NCBI RefSeq assembly: GCF_031569985.1
Contig: NZ_JAMQKA010000015.1
Span: 67,823-131,822 of the forward strand
Source of the DNA: JAMQKA01 sp031569985
GTDB taxonomy: Bacteria > Bacteroidota > Rhodothermia > Balneolales > Balneolaceae
Reading direction: 5' to 3'
Length of the DNA: 64,000 bases
The translations under genes were made by a program, and so were the position numbers. Positions within the stretch are counted from its first letter, which is position 1; each line of letters starts with the position of its first letter. Of the stretch, positions 1-9,023 are shown in pieces. The notes beneath the pieces are model-generated. The model saw nothing but the letters and a program-made list of their open reading frames with translations, searched no databases and was not told the origin of the DNA.

Positions 1-1
1 T

Positions 2-1318
2 GATAAAATCATCAACGCAGCCAAACAAACCGGGGCCGATGCTATTCACCCGGGATACGGTTTCCTGAGCGAAAATGGTAATTTTGCTGAGCGATGCCGG
101 AATGAAGATCTTATTTTTATCGGGCCAAAACCCGAATCCATCCGGCTTATGGGGGATAAAACGGCGGCGCGGGAACTCATGAGCAAGGCTGACATCCCGT
201 ACCCGCCCGGCACCAAAGATGCGCTCAAGGATCCCGAAGAAGCAGAAAAGATCGCTGAGGATATTGGCTATCCCGTACTGGTGAAAGCTGCTGCCGGTGG
301 CGGAGGAAAGGGGATGCGCATAATTCACAATAAAGAAGATTTTCAGTCAGGCATAAAAGCGGCGCGTTCTGAAGCACGAAATGCATTCGGGGATGATCGC
401 GTCTACATCGAAAAGTATCTTGAGGAGCCCCGTCACGTAGAGTTCCAGATTATAGCTGACAAGCACGGCAATGTGTTGCACGTTTTTGATCGTGAATGTT
501 CGATTCAGCGACGCCATCAAAAAGTAATTGAAGAGGCCCCGTGCGCTATTCTTACCCCGGAATTGAGGGCCGAGATGGCGGAAGCGGCCATTGCAGTTGC
601 CAAAGCATGCGATTATGAAAACGCCGGAACGATTGAGTTTTTAGTGGATAGGAACCGGAATTTTTACTTCCTGGAGATGAACACGCGCCTGCAGGTGGAG
701 CATCCGGTCACCGAGCTGATTACAGGCCTGGACTTGGTACAACTGCAGATCTTGGTGGCCCAGGGTTGTGAGCTGCCTTTGAAGCAAGAAGATATCAAAA
801 AACAGGGGCATGCCGTTGAATGCCGTATTTATGCTGAGGATCCCCGGGACAATTTCTTACCCAGCACGGGAAGATTAACAAAGCATCGCATCCCTTCCGG
901 AAATGGTATCAGGGTGGATGCCGGGGTAGAAGAAGGGCAGAGCATAACGATCAATTATGACCCGATGATATCCAAACTCTGCAGCTATGGAAAGAACAGG
1001 GAGGAGGCGATCCAACGGATGCTGCGCGCACTTGAAGAGTATGAAATAGGGGGGTGCCGCACGACGATCCCATTCTGCCGGTACGTGCTACAGCACAATG
1101 ATTTCCGCTCAGCCGAATATGACACCCATTTCGTACCGGATATTTTTGATCCCACCGCACTCGATAACGGCGATGCCAGGTTGGCTGATATCCGGTCTGT
1201 CGCAGCTGCCTTGCTGAAAAGAGAACAAAGTGAAGAAAACAATCAATCGTCCTTTAAAAGAACGGCAGTATCTCAAAACTCTCACTCCCTGTGGTGGAAG
1301 AAACGACAAAACCGTTAA
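2..1318 (+). CDS. accC: Biotin carboxylase subunit of an acyl-CoA carboxylase (5' end outside window)
   Basis: The reading frame is already open at base 2 and its first residues match the biotin carboxylase N-domain (HPGYGFLSEN, then FIGP and MGDK), so the start codon lies before the window. The enzyme uses ATP and bicarbonate to carboxylate biotin on a carrier protein in the cytoplasm, the first half-reaction of acetyl- or propionyl-CoA carboxylase. Visible motifs are the glycine-rich ATP-grasp loop (KAAAGGGGKGMR), RHVEFQI, and the catalytic/metal segment FLEMNTRLQVEHPVTE. The biotin-carboxylase C-domain is complete and is followed by a polar tail of about 45 residues that looks dispensable. 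No carrier or carboxyltransferase gene follows. Acetyl-CoA versus propionyl-CoA use cannot be decided from this subunit; an acyl-CoA mutase (icmF) at 18.9 kb would fit either. Confidence 0.93.
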   Translation, partial: DKIINAAKQTGADAIHPGYGFLSENGNFAERCRNEDLIFIGPKPESIRLMGDKTAARELMSKADIPYPPGTKDALKDPEEAEKIAEDIGYPVLVKAAAGGGGKGMRIIHNKEDFQSGIKAARSEARNAFGDDRVYIEKYLEEPRHVEFQIIADKHGNVLHVFDRECSIQRRHQKVIEEAPCAILTPELRAEMAEAAIAVAKACDYENAGTIEFLVDRNRNFYFLEMNTRLQVEHPVTELITGLDLVQLQILVAQGCELPLKQEDIKKQGHAVECRIYAEDPRDNFLPSTGRLTKHRIPSGNGIRVDAGVEEGQSITINYDPMISKLCSYGKNREEAIQRMLRALEEYEIGGCRTTIPFCRYVLQHNDFRSAEYDTHFVPDIFDPTALDNGDARLADIRSVAAALLKREQSEENNQSSFKRTAVSQNSHSLWWKKRQNR

Positions 1319-1345
1319 TTGCTGGTAACTCAAAATCTGTCCAAA

Positions 1346-1714
1346 ATGAAAACATTGGTTCGCCTGGAAGAGTTGGGCATGGTTCTGCTTTCTATTGTGC
1401 TTTTTTCAACAACTGGTTACGCCTGGTGGTGGTTTCTGCTGCTTATTCTTACCCCTGATATTTCAATGGCAGGTTATCTTGTAAACGCAAAAACGGGTGC
1501 ATTTCTCTACAATGTAATTCACCACAAAGGAGTGGCGATCCTGATCTATTTGCTGGGATTCTATTACATTAGTCCACTAACACAGATGATCGGGATAATC
1601 CTGTTTGCACACTCTTCTATGGACCGCATATTTGGCTACGGACTTAAATATTCAGACTCATTTCACCATACTCACCTGGGGTGGATTGGGAAAAGACCGA
1701 ACGGGGAGAACTAG
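1346..1714 (+). CDS. DUF4260 family membrane protein
   Basis: A small, very hydrophobic protein of about 122 residues with three to four membrane segments. It carries the family signature, with LTPDISMAGYL early, NVIHHKG in the middle and HSSMDRIFGYGLKY plus FHHTHLGWIGK at the end. The repeated histidines are typical of DUF4260, whose function is unknown. I place the start at the ATG at 1346 because it leads directly into the hydrophobic part; a TTG at 1319, immediately after the accC stop, is an in-frame alternative that would add nine residues. It is probably co-transcribed with accC. Confidence 0.8.
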   Translation: MKTLVRLEELGMVLLSIVLFSTTGYAWWWFLLLILTPDISMAGYLVNAKTGAFLYNVIHHKGVAILIYLLGFYYISPLTQMIGIILFAHSSMDRIFGYGLKYSDSFHHTHLGWIGKRPNGEN

Positions 1715-1800
1715 CGGGAAAAACGTCTATTCTGAACATGATACCTCACAAGTTTTTTATAGTTTAAGTTTGAGAAAATCGCAATTGAAGGAAGAAAATT

Positions 1801-2739
1801 TTGGCGAAACAGAACCAAGATCTTTTTAATCAGCTCAAGAAACTTGACACCGAACAGCGGAATCCTGCCACCCAGGAGATTGATCTGGCAGATGCCCGTG
1901 AAATCGCTCGTCTCATTAACGAGGAAGATAAAAAAGTGGCCGACCAGGTGGAATTAAGGCTTGATCAGATTGCAGAAGCTATTGAAATAGTGAAAGAGGC
2001 GTTACAGGACGGTGGGCGTCTTATCTATGCAGGAGCGGGTACCAGTGGGCGCCTCGGGGTCTTGGATGCTGCGGAGTGCCCGCCAACGTTTGGTTCCGAT
2101 CCTGAACAGGTGGTAGGCCTGATAGCAGGTGGAAAAGAGGCAATGTTTGTAGCCCAGGAGGGAGCCGAGGATCATGAGAGTAATGGCGTAGATGCGATGG
2201 ATGAGATCAACCTTTCACTGCCCGACGTGCTTTGTGGATTAGCAGCAAGTGGCCGAACACCGTATGTGCATGGCGCCATAAAAGAAGCCCGCAAGCGGGG
2301 TTGCAAAACAATTTTTGTCACCACCGTACCACGCGACCAGTTGGACCTTGAGGTTGACGTGCTGATCGATGTGCCGGTGGGTCCGGAAGTCATTATGGGA
2401 AGCACACGCATGAAAAGTGCCACCGCTCAGAAAATGGTGCTCAACATGATTACAACCGGTGCCATGATTCGACAGGGCAAGGTATATGAAAATGTGATGG
2501 TCGACCTGATGCTGTCCAATAAAAAACTGCATGAACGGGCTAAGCGCATTATCATGAATTTTACTGACCTCAATTACCAGCAGGCCTCTGACAAACTGGA
2601 ACAGGCGGGGGGACACGTGAAAACCGCCCTCTTGATGGCCTTGGGCAATATTTCGAGGGAGAAGGCTCAGAAACTTCTGCAAATCCATAACGGTTTTATT
2701 CGAAAAGCATTCATAAGTTTAAAGGAAAATCAACAGTAA
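1801..2739 (+). CDS. murQ: N-acetylmuramic acid 6-phosphate etherase
   Basis: Cleaves the lactyl ether of MurNAc-6-phosphate to give GlcNAc-6-phosphate and D-lactate, a step in cytoplasmic recycling of cell-wall muropeptides. The 312-residue protein has the expected length and the SIS sugar-isomerase fold signature: AGAGTSGRLGVLDAAECPP near residue 80, the ASGRTPYVHGA loop near 145, and GPEVIMGSTRMKSATAQK near 195. A C-terminal helical part covers the last 60 residues. The start is a TTG preceded by a purine-rich GGAAG ribosome-binding site. It is followed by the acyltransferase gene after a single base, so the two are probably one transcript. Confidence 0.95.
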   Translation: MAKQNQDLFNQLKKLDTEQRNPATQEIDLADAREIARLINEEDKKVADQVELRLDQIAEAIEIVKEALQDGGRLIYAGAGTSGRLGVLDAAECPPTFGSDPEQVVGLIAGGKEAMFVAQEGAEDHESNGVDAMDEINLSLPDVLCGLAASGRTPYVHGAIKEARKRGCKTIFVTTVPRDQLDLEVDVLIDVPVGPEVIMGSTRMKSATAQKMVLNMITTGAMIRQGKVYENVMVDLMLSNKKLHERAKRIIMNFTDLNYQQASDKLEQAGGHVKTALLMALGNISREKAQKLLQIHNGFIRKAFISLKENQQ

Positions 2740-2740
2740 G

Positions 2741-3487
2741 ATGCGCACTTTTTGGAGTGTTATTTACTGGATATGGTGGGCTCTGTGCATAATTTCTTTT
2801 TTTCTGCTGGTGACCATCACTTTCTTAGTGACGTTTCCTTTTGATGAGCATCGTCAATGGCCAAACCGGGTTTTGAAAGGGCTTGCGTTTTGTATGATGA
2901 AAGCCAATCCGGGGTGGGACGTCACGATCAAGGGTACTGAACATTACGAACATGGAAAGCCAACCATTTTTGTGGCCAATCACCAAAGCTTCATGGATAT
3001 GCCGCTGACTTATCTTTTGCCATGGACCATGAAGTGGGTATCCAAAAAGAGTCTGTTTAAAATTCCGGTGTTCGGATGGATCATTTATATGACCGGTCAC
3101 CTTGGCATTGACAGGAAAAGCCTGCGATCTGTTAAATTGTTAGATAAACTTGTGGAACCGATTCAGGATGGAATTCCCGCAATGCTTTTCCCGGAAGGTA
3201 CAAGAACTATAACGGGAGAGATCGGGAATTTTAAGGATGGAGCCTTTACATTGGCGCGCCAGTATAATTTCCAGTTGCAACCCCTCGTTTTAGAAGGAGG
3301 GCACCAAGCCATGCCGGCCGGTACCTGGAAATTCAACTTAAGGCAGCAATTTTATGTCTCTGTGCTTGAGCCAGTGAACCCTGGCGATTTCGATACTGTT
3401 GCAGAATTTCGTGAACATGTGCAGGAACAGCTAAAGAATGAACTGGAGTTACTAAGAGGGCGGTCCAAACAACCATCATCTACTTAA
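2741..3487 (+). CDS. plsC: 1-acylglycerol-3-phosphate O-acyltransferase (PlsC family)
   Basis: Transfers an acyl chain to the sn-2 position of lysophosphatidate at the inner membrane in phospholipid synthesis. Residues 8-32 form an N-terminal membrane segment. The catalytic HX4D motif is present as NHQSFMD (around residue 80), followed by the substrate-binding FPEGTRT (around residue 150) and GAFTLAR. The length of 248 residues is normal for PlsC. It lies one base after murQ and about 10 bases before the TonB-family gene. The PlsC family also includes acyltransferases for other lipids, so the exact acceptor is an inference. Confidence 0.9.
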   Translation: MRTFWSVIYWIWWALCIISFFLLVTITFLVTFPFDEHRQWPNRVLKGLAFCMMKANPGWDVTIKGTEHYEHGKPTIFVANHQSFMDMPLTYLLPWTMKWVSKKSLFKIPVFGWIIYMTGHLGIDRKSLRSVKLLDKLVEPIQDGIPAMLFPEGTRTITGEIGNFKDGAFTLARQYNFQLQPLVLEGGHQAMPAGTWKFNLRQQFYVSVLEPVNPGDFDTVAEFREHVQEQLKNELELLRGRSKQPSST

Positions 3488-3498
3488 CCTGATACCTA

Positions 3499-4182
3499 TT
3501 GAAAAGTGATATAAAAGAAATACTGGCTGCGCAACCGTATCGGCTCAAGATCATGGGTTGTATCATTCTAGCGGAGGTGATAATGCTTTCGCTTTTTTAT
3601 TTTTGGCCGGTTCAGCAGAAACAGGGGGGCGCGTTCCAGGATATCGATCCTATCGAGGATGCCATTGCGATAGAGGATGTACAGATCACGACCCAGAGAA
3701 GCTCACCTCCACCGCCTCCCACACCCCAGGTGCCGGTGCCGGTGCCGAATGATCAGGTTATTGAAGAGGATCCGATTGTGCTCGAAGATCTGAACATTCA
3801 GAATTTGCCGAATCCTCTGAATGAAACAGGAAGAGGACCCGGGGGAGATTCCAACCAGGTCGCTGCCAATCCGGACCAATCACCAAGTCTTGTCCGCATT
3901 GTAGAACCCACCGTGCCCGAAGCTGCAAAAAAAGCTGATGTTAAAGCTGAAATATGGGTCAGTTTTCTTGTTAATACTGAAGGCAATGTTGAAGAGGCTT
4001 CGATATCACACATTAAACTGTACGATAAAAAAGGAGAGTCTTTCGAAATAGTACAAAGCATAAACTACGGTCTGGCTGAGGCAACAATTGATGCAGCTTT
4101 ACGGTGGAAATTCCGACCGGCCAAAGTAGAGGGAAAACCCGTAAGAGCATTTACAGAACATATTTTTTCATTCGGATTTTAG
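3499..4182 (+). CDS. TonB-family energy-transducing protein
   Basis: The 227-residue protein has the TonB layout: a short cytoplasmic N-terminus, one membrane segment (about residues 18-37), a proline-rich periplasmic stretch (SSPPPPPTPQVPVPVP, about 68-84), and a C-terminal TonB domain with VSFLVNTEGNVEEASI and ALRWKFRPAKVEGKPV. It should carry proton-motive energy from ExbB/ExbD to outer-membrane receptors, such as the SusC protein at 41 kb. It begins with TTG. No exbB or exbD lies nearby. A perfect-core palindrome follows 11 bases after its stop. Confidence 0.85.
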   Translation: MKSDIKEILAAQPYRLKIMGCIILAEVIMLSLFYFWPVQQKQGGAFQDIDPIEDAIAIEDVQITTQRSSPPPPPTPQVPVPVPNDQVIEEDPIVLEDLNIQNLPNPLNETGRGPGGDSNQVAANPDQSPSLVRIVEPTVPEAAKKADVKAEIWVSFLVNTEGNVEEASISHIKLYDKKGESFEIVQSINYGLAEATIDAALRWKFRPAKVEGKPVRAFTEHIFSFGF

Positions 4183-4193
4183 TAAAAGCTTAA

Positions 4194-4224
4194 GGTGCGA
4201 CGCACTTCCAAAGTACGTCGCACC
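4194..4224. repeat. CGTCGCAC palindrome, copy 1
   Basis: A 14-bp inverted repeat with a 3-nt loop and the core TGCGACGCACTT / AAGTACGTCGCA, with one mismatch in the stem. The same core returns at 35907-35937 and 36899-36929 with perfect stems. This copy follows the TonB-family gene and precedes the tRNA promoter. It lacks a clear T-run on the plus strand, so its value as a terminator is uncertain. Confidence 0.8.
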
Positions 4225-4239
4225 TGTCTGCCAAATAAC

Positions 4240-4272
4240 TTTTGCGATAGGTCCAATTTTGCTCTATCTTTG
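4240..4272 (+). promoter_or_regulatory. Bacteroidota-type promoter for tRNA-Ser
   Basis: TTTTG at 4240-4244 and TATCTTTG at 4265-4272 are 20 nt apart. This fits the Bacteroidota housekeeping promoter (TTTG, about 19-20 nt, TAnnTTTG). The -7 element ends 10 nt before the first base of the tRNA. Confidence 0.7.
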
Positions 4273-4282
4273 CGCACTTCTC

Positions 4283-4370
4283 GGAGAGGTGGCCGAGCGG
4301 TCGAAGGCGCACGCTTGGAAAGCGTGTGTGCGTCTAGCGCGTACCGAGGGTTCGAATCCCTCCCTCTCCG
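4283..4370 (+). tRNA. tRNA-Ser (anticodon GGA)
   Basis: A class II tRNA with a long variable arm. The acceptor arms GGAGAGG (4283-4289) and CCTCTCC (4363-4369) pair fully, with discriminator G at 4370. The anticodon stem CACGC/GCGTG encloses the loop TTGGAAA, giving anticodon GGA, which reads UCC and UCU serine codons. The T-arm contains GTTCGAATC. The CCA end is not encoded. Confidence 0.95.
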
Positions 4371-4699
4371 CTCATTTCTTTTCTTGTGCTGATATTCGGC
4401 AATTCAACGTGTAAGCCTTTCTGTGCATTTTGCCCCCCCATCCATTGGTTTCGTAATTCTATCCGCTGAAACGTCTATTTGAAATTCATTTTTTACACTT
4501 ATCAGGCAATGTTTTAAAGGTGATTAAATCACTGTTTATATTGGGTATAACTAAATAGATGTATGTTTTCCTTAATATTAAATTATACTTATTGAAGTAA
4601 CTTTAGGTTGAATATTGACAAAATATCTCATTAGTTTCCACATCGAATTAAAGCTTTTGGGTGCAACAATATCACAATTCATTAATGATCAAATCGGCT
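4371..4699. other. Intergenic, no gene seen
   Basis: AT-rich spacer of about 330 bp between the tRNA and the large lipoprotein gene. I see no coding frame and no strong hairpin. The promoter of the downstream gene presumably lies here, but I could not pick a convincing pair of elements. Confidence 0.5.
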
Positions 4700-6946
4700 A
4701 TGAAACCCCTATATTTTACATTTATTATTTCTGTGCTTTTCCTTGCAGCGTGCGAACAACCCAACAGTCCTGACTTTAAGGTCAATCAAAAGATTCAGAC
4801 GCCATTGATGTCTGAAAAGACCTACCAATTTCTGGGTGGGAGTGATGCCCTTGTGGATTCAACTGACCCTGATTTTGAAGATTTTTTCTCATCAGATGAT
4901 AACGGCTTGGTGAGGCTGACGAAGGATGAGGATTTTAACTTTGGTAATCTTGACGATGCTATTCCTGAAGTGGATGTTAACTCTAAACAGGTAAGCTCCC
5001 AGGTTGGTGAGTTGGCGCTTGGCGATTTTTCCTCCCAGGGTGACGATGCGAACCTTGGTTCAACAAGCTTCCAGGATATGACAGGATATCCGGCACCACC
5101 CGCTGGCACAGAGATACCTGAAGGTGAAACCCCCTCATCAGATCCGGCTGAAATATCAATTTCAGGCACCGATTATTTCGTTAGTGCTACAATTAAAAAC
5201 GGGAACTTGGTTTTGGTTTTTCAGAATGATTTGGGTCTCGACCTGGATGATGTTACTGTTGATCTTTTTTCAGGCAGTACGTTTGTCGCCTCCGGCACTT
5301 CAGGGCCCGTAAATGATACTAATGAGGGCACGGTAAGTGTCGCCATTCCATCTGGAACAGTTCTCCAGAATCTTAATGTTGAGGTCTCTGCTTCTTGGTC
5401 TAAACAAGACTTAAAGGATAATAGCAATACCCTCATTGTTGAGGAAGTGGGCGGTGAAAACCTGGTGGCTTCACAAGTGGAAGCGGCTCTTGATTCACAG
5501 GATTTTTACGCGTCGGGTACCGTGGATATCGACGATTCAAACTTCCAGTTTACCAAATCCGACCATTATATTGAGTTGGAATCCGGTCAATTAACAATAG
5601 ACCAGATTGTTAATCAAATTGACCTGACGCTGGATACCCTGCAGATTTCATTTCCCGATATTAGGACGAGTCCATACAATCCGGCAGACAGTCTCGTAAT
5701 TAAATTTGAAGGTAGTTCACAAATACAACGTTCTTCCAGTACTGATCCCCAGCCGTCAAAGAATCGGTCGCTGAGTGGGCTGCGGATTTTTGCCAATGGT
5801 AACGCCATCGATTACAACATCAAAGGGGTTACCGAACAAACCAAGGGTACTGCAGATGAGGTAAGAACCCTAAATGAGTCGGATGGTTTTTCAGCAGAAG
5901 TTGGAATTAACAACCTTGCTGTAAAAGAAGCCAGCGGAGTAGTAATGCCGCGCGAGGTAATTGTGAACGATGATGTGGCTTCCAACGGAACAGATATTGT
6001 TGATCTTTTCAATAATGATGAGGCCCAGACGATATCCATTAATGCATTGTCGGATATTTCCGACCAGCTGGATGGCATTGAGTTTAACAATCCAGAACTG
6101 TCGATCAGTTACCTGACAAATATTGGCGTTCCGACCACTATTTATGCCAGTATCATGGGTACGGATGCTTCGGGTAACCGGGTGTATCTCAAGGGTAAAC
6201 AGAGTGGTTCTTATTATGTTAGTTCCACCAAGGCAAGTACGCTTAACCAGCTGCGGACCGACGGAACCCCGGTATCCAGCGATCAGCTGATCAAATTTGA
6301 GATAAACGCCACACAAAATGGTACTCCCAACCTCGTGACGTTCAACAAATCTGAAACGAATGTTGATGAGTTTTTGAATAACCTGCCGTCCGATATTCGC
6401 CTGATCAGCTTGGCTGCGGTTAATGAATCGAGCGAAGAGGGTACCATCACTGATCCGGTTGAGTTTAACCCGGCAATGAGCGTGGATATTCCGCTCAATT
6501 TAACAGCCAGTGCCGCTGTATACCGCGATACGGTGGCAGCTGATCTTAGTGATCTCCCTGATCCCGAACAAGATGATCGGCGACTTACCGAAGGGACCAT
6601 ATATGTCAATTATACGAACAATCTACCGTTGGGTGCGAAATTGAAGATGATCATGTTGGACTCCAATGGTGATGAGGTCACAAGGGTACCTTCTGCGGAT
6701 GAAGATGGGCTGGTGTTAGAGGCGGCTTCTGTAGACAATAGTAGCTTGTTTGTAAATGAAGCTGCAAACGGGAACCTGACCATTACGCTGAATGAAGATC
6801 AGCTTAACAGGCTAAACAGAACCTCGGACTTGGAGTTCGAAATTACGCTGAATACCAGTAATGAAAGCGCGGTTAGGATCAAGGCGGAAGATACCATTTC
6901 GCTGAAAGTTAGCTTGAGTACCGCCGTTGAATCAACCGTCAACTAA
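4700..6946 (+). CDS. Large secreted lipoprotein of unknown function
   Basis: The chosen start (ATG at 4700) gives a clean lipoprotein signal peptide with lipobox LAAC about residue 18, so the mature protein should be anchored to the outer membrane. Upstream in-frame GTG (4661) and ATG (4685) starts only lengthen the n-region. The remaining 730 residues are acidic and rich in Ser, Thr, Asn and Asp, with alternating hydrophobic strands suggesting several beta-sandwich domains; no catalytic motif is recognisable. It lies 18 bases before a DUF5723 outer-membrane protein, and the two are likely one transcript and one surface complex. The function is unknown. Confidence 0.75.
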   Translation: MKPLYFTFIISVLFLAACEQPNSPDFKVNQKIQTPLMSEKTYQFLGGSDALVDSTDPDFEDFFSSDDNGLVRLTKDEDFNFGNLDDAIPEVDVNSKQVSSQVGELALGDFSSQGDDANLGSTSFQDMTGYPAPPAGTEIPEGETPSSDPAEISISGTDYFVSATIKNGNLVLVFQNDLGLDLDDVTVDLFSGSTFVASGTSGPVNDTNEGTVSVAIPSGTVLQNLNVEVSASWSKQDLKDNSNTLIVEEVGGENLVASQVEAALDSQDFYASGTVDIDDSNFQFTKSDHYIELESGQLTIDQIVNQIDLTLDTLQISFPDIRTSPYNPADSLVIKFEGSSQIQRSSSTDPQPSKNRSLSGLRIFANGNAIDYNIKGVTEQTKGTADEVRTLNESDGFSAEVGINNLAVKEASGVVMPREVIVNDDVASNGTDIVDLFNNDEAQTISINALSDISDQLDGIEFNNPELSISYLTNIGVPTTIYASIMGTDASGNRVYLKGKQSGSYYVSSTKASTLNQLRTDGTPVSSDQLIKFEINATQNGTPNLVTFNKSETNVDEFLNNLPSDIRLISLAAVNESSEEGTITDPVEFNPAMSVDIPLNLTASAAVYRDTVAADLSDLPDPEQDDRRLTEGTIYVNYTNNLPLGAKLKMIMLDSNGDEVTRVPSADEDGLVLEAASVDNSSLFVNEAANGNLTITLNEDQLNRLNRTSDLEFEITLNTSNESAVRIKAEDTISLKVSLSTAVESTVN

Positions 6947-6964
6947 AAAATTTCAGGAATAGAC

Positions 6965-8503
6965 ATGAAACGCTTTACCAATTTTTCAGCACTTCTTCTC
7001 GCTTTTGTAATGATTTCCGGGTCGGTATTTGCCCAGTCCCGGCATGTCTCGGGCACTAGTCTCGGCCTCGGGGGTGGTGGCACAGCATACCTGAACGGGT
7101 ATCACGCCAATTTTGTGAATCCCGCCAACCTGATGCTTCAGAATAATACCGAGAATAATTTTACAATCGGATTGCTTGGGGGAATAAGTACTTCAGGCGG
7201 TGGATCTTTGGCAAACATTGCTGTCTATAATGAATATTTTACCAAAGGCCTGTCAATAACTGATGAGGTTGCGGTTGAGGCTCTCGACAAATGGTTCGGG
7301 AATCCCCAGAATATGAAAACAGCAGGTTTTCAGCTTGATGCCATACCGATCGGCATATCGTCACGCGGTGAAAACTGGAGCGCCAGCCTTGCCCTGCGTA
7401 GTCGCACTATGACAAATATAGGGGCAAACAGGGGACTTGCTGAGCTCTACATTTATGGTCTGGATGGTGAAATATTTTCGCCCGAACGTCCCGTGAACAT
7501 GAGTGTGGAGGGCATGTCATTTGCCGAGGTTTCAGCCGGGTATTCAACAAAAATCATCGAAATTCCCAATATCCTCGGGGTATTTCGGGATATTGAAATT
7601 TTTGTGGGTGCGGCTCCAAAACTGTTGCTTGGCACTAACTACTCCCGTTTTGACTTCAAGTCAACGCTGCAAATACAACGGAGTGACAATTACATTGATG
7701 AACTCCGTCACGATTTTAACTATACACTCGAAACAACGGGAGAAATTTCCGACCAGCTAAACCAATATTACAACGACCGGCAAAATTCTTCAGAAAATCC
7801 CAGTCTTGATGACTATGTGGATCCAGAAGCGGCCGATTTCATCGGAATTAAAGGAACCGGTTTTGGTTTGGATCTTGGTGTTACAGCGCAGATGAAACTT
7901 AATCTGCCCATTCTCGGTGCTATTTCAAAGGGAGAAGAACGACTGCGTGTGGGCGTCTCGATAACAGACATAGGATCTATTAATTTTGACCAAAAATATG
8001 GTCGTTTTACTGCTGATGATGTGGTTGTTTGGGATGGGTTCAAAATCGATCAGGAAAAAATTGATAACGAGTACAACGGCGATGAGGGCGAGTATTACAA
8101 TGACGTGCTAGCCGATAGCATTGGTTCAGGTATCTATGGGGGATTTGATCCTGCCGGGGATCAAAGCGTTTCCAAATCATTGCCTTCCATGATTAACCTA
8201 GGGGCCCAGCTGACCATGGGCAAACTCAGCTTCTCTATGGATCTCGGTAAGGGCTTTGATGATCAGGGAATCAACAGTAAACGGGTTTCACTGGCGACCG
8301 GTCTTGAATATCGTCTGCTTGGATTTCTACCCCTCCGTGTTGGAATGAGAACCGGTGGCTACAGCTCTACGACGTACACGGCTGGTGTAGGACTTAATTT
8401 CAACTTCTTCGAATTTAATGTTGCAGCAGCCTCTGTCTCTGACTCAATGTCTAATGGAACGAATGTTGGTGCAGCCTGGAGTGGATTAGTTTTCCGGTTT
8501 TAA
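6965..8503 (+). CDS. DUF5723 family outer-membrane protein
   Basis: A 512-residue protein with a cleavable Sec signal peptide ending in VFAQ (about residue 24). The mature N-terminus has the glycine-rich SLGLGGGGTAYL and NFVNPANLML typical of DUF5723/FadL-like beta-barrel families. The rest shows alternating amphipathic strands, and the chain ends in phenylalanine (LVFRF), as outer-membrane barrels do. It probably works with the lipoprotein encoded just upstream. The transport or structural role is not known. Confidence 0.75.
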   Translation: MKRFTNFSALLLAFVMISGSVFAQSRHVSGTSLGLGGGGTAYLNGYHANFVNPANLMLQNNTENNFTIGLLGGISTSGGGSLANIAVYNEYFTKGLSITDEVAVEALDKWFGNPQNMKTAGFQLDAIPIGISSRGENWSASLALRSRTMTNIGANRGLAELYIYGLDGEIFSPERPVNMSVEGMSFAEVSAGYSTKIIEIPNILGVFRDIEIFVGAAPKLLLGTNYSRFDFKSTLQIQRSDNYIDELRHDFNYTLETTGEISDQLNQYYNDRQNSSENPSLDDYVDPEAADFIGIKGTGFGLDLGVTAQMKLNLPILGAISKGEERLRVGVSITDIGSINFDQKYGRFTADDVVVWDGFKIDQEKIDNEYNGDEGEYYNDVLADSIGSGIYGGFDPAGDQSVSKSLPSMINLGAQLTMGKLSFSMDLGKGFDDQGINSKRVSLATGLEYRLLGFLPLRVGMRTGGYSSTTYTAGVGLNFNFFEFNVAAASVSDSMSNGTNVGAAWSGLVFRF

Positions 8504-8558
8504 GTAAACTTATGTTGTAGGTTTCAAAACCATCCACAATTGAACGGTCGAGGATATC

Positions 8559-8897
8559 ATGAGTGTAGCGCTCCCAATTTTGATCCTTGCTATAGCATTG
8601 CTTATCGTGCGTTATCTCTGTACCCGGTTCTATGGATTTTACCTTAAATCACAGGTCGAAACTGAGCTGGATCAGATGTTCCGTTGGTTTTGGGATGGCA
8701 CGCCTGAAGACAAAATCTATGCGTGGTATAAAGTGCGCAGTGTGTTAAAGCAACGGCACGGGAAACGCGAGCAGGGAAAAGCAACCCGTGTCGACCTCAA
8801 AATTATGCAACTAGATAACAGGTTACTACACAGTGATCTACAAGTTGATCCTTCAGGAAATCTGGTAACGAAACACACTGAGTTTGCCAAAGAGTAA
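8559..8897 (+). CDS. Small single-pass membrane protein, unknown
   Basis: A 112-residue protein with one N-terminal membrane helix (about residues 4-21), followed by a charged cytoplasmic helical part containing FRWFWDGTPEDKIYAWYKVRSVL. I do not recognise a family. It lies 55 bases after the DUF5723 gene and 126 bases before the asparagine-synthase-like gene. Confidence 0.55.
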   Translation: MSVALPILILAIALLIVRYLCTRFYGFYLKSQVETELDQMFRWFWDGTPEDKIYAWYKVRSVLKQRHGKREQGKATRVDLKIMQLDNRLLHSDLQVDPSGNLVTKHTEFAKE

Positions 8898-9023
8898 TTG
8901 TTGGGAGCTCTCAACCCTGGCATGATTTGTTAATATTTATTTCAATTTGGCAATAGGTCCAAGCGAGTTTTATATTCCCTTTCTTTCCTTAAAACCGCAA
9001 TTACAATCTAAGGTATATCAGCC

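Noticed and set aside
4195..4392. A 65-codon open frame on the plus strand
   Set aside because: It runs through the palindrome and the tRNA-Ser gene, and its translation is low complexity. The RNA gene explains the sequence.
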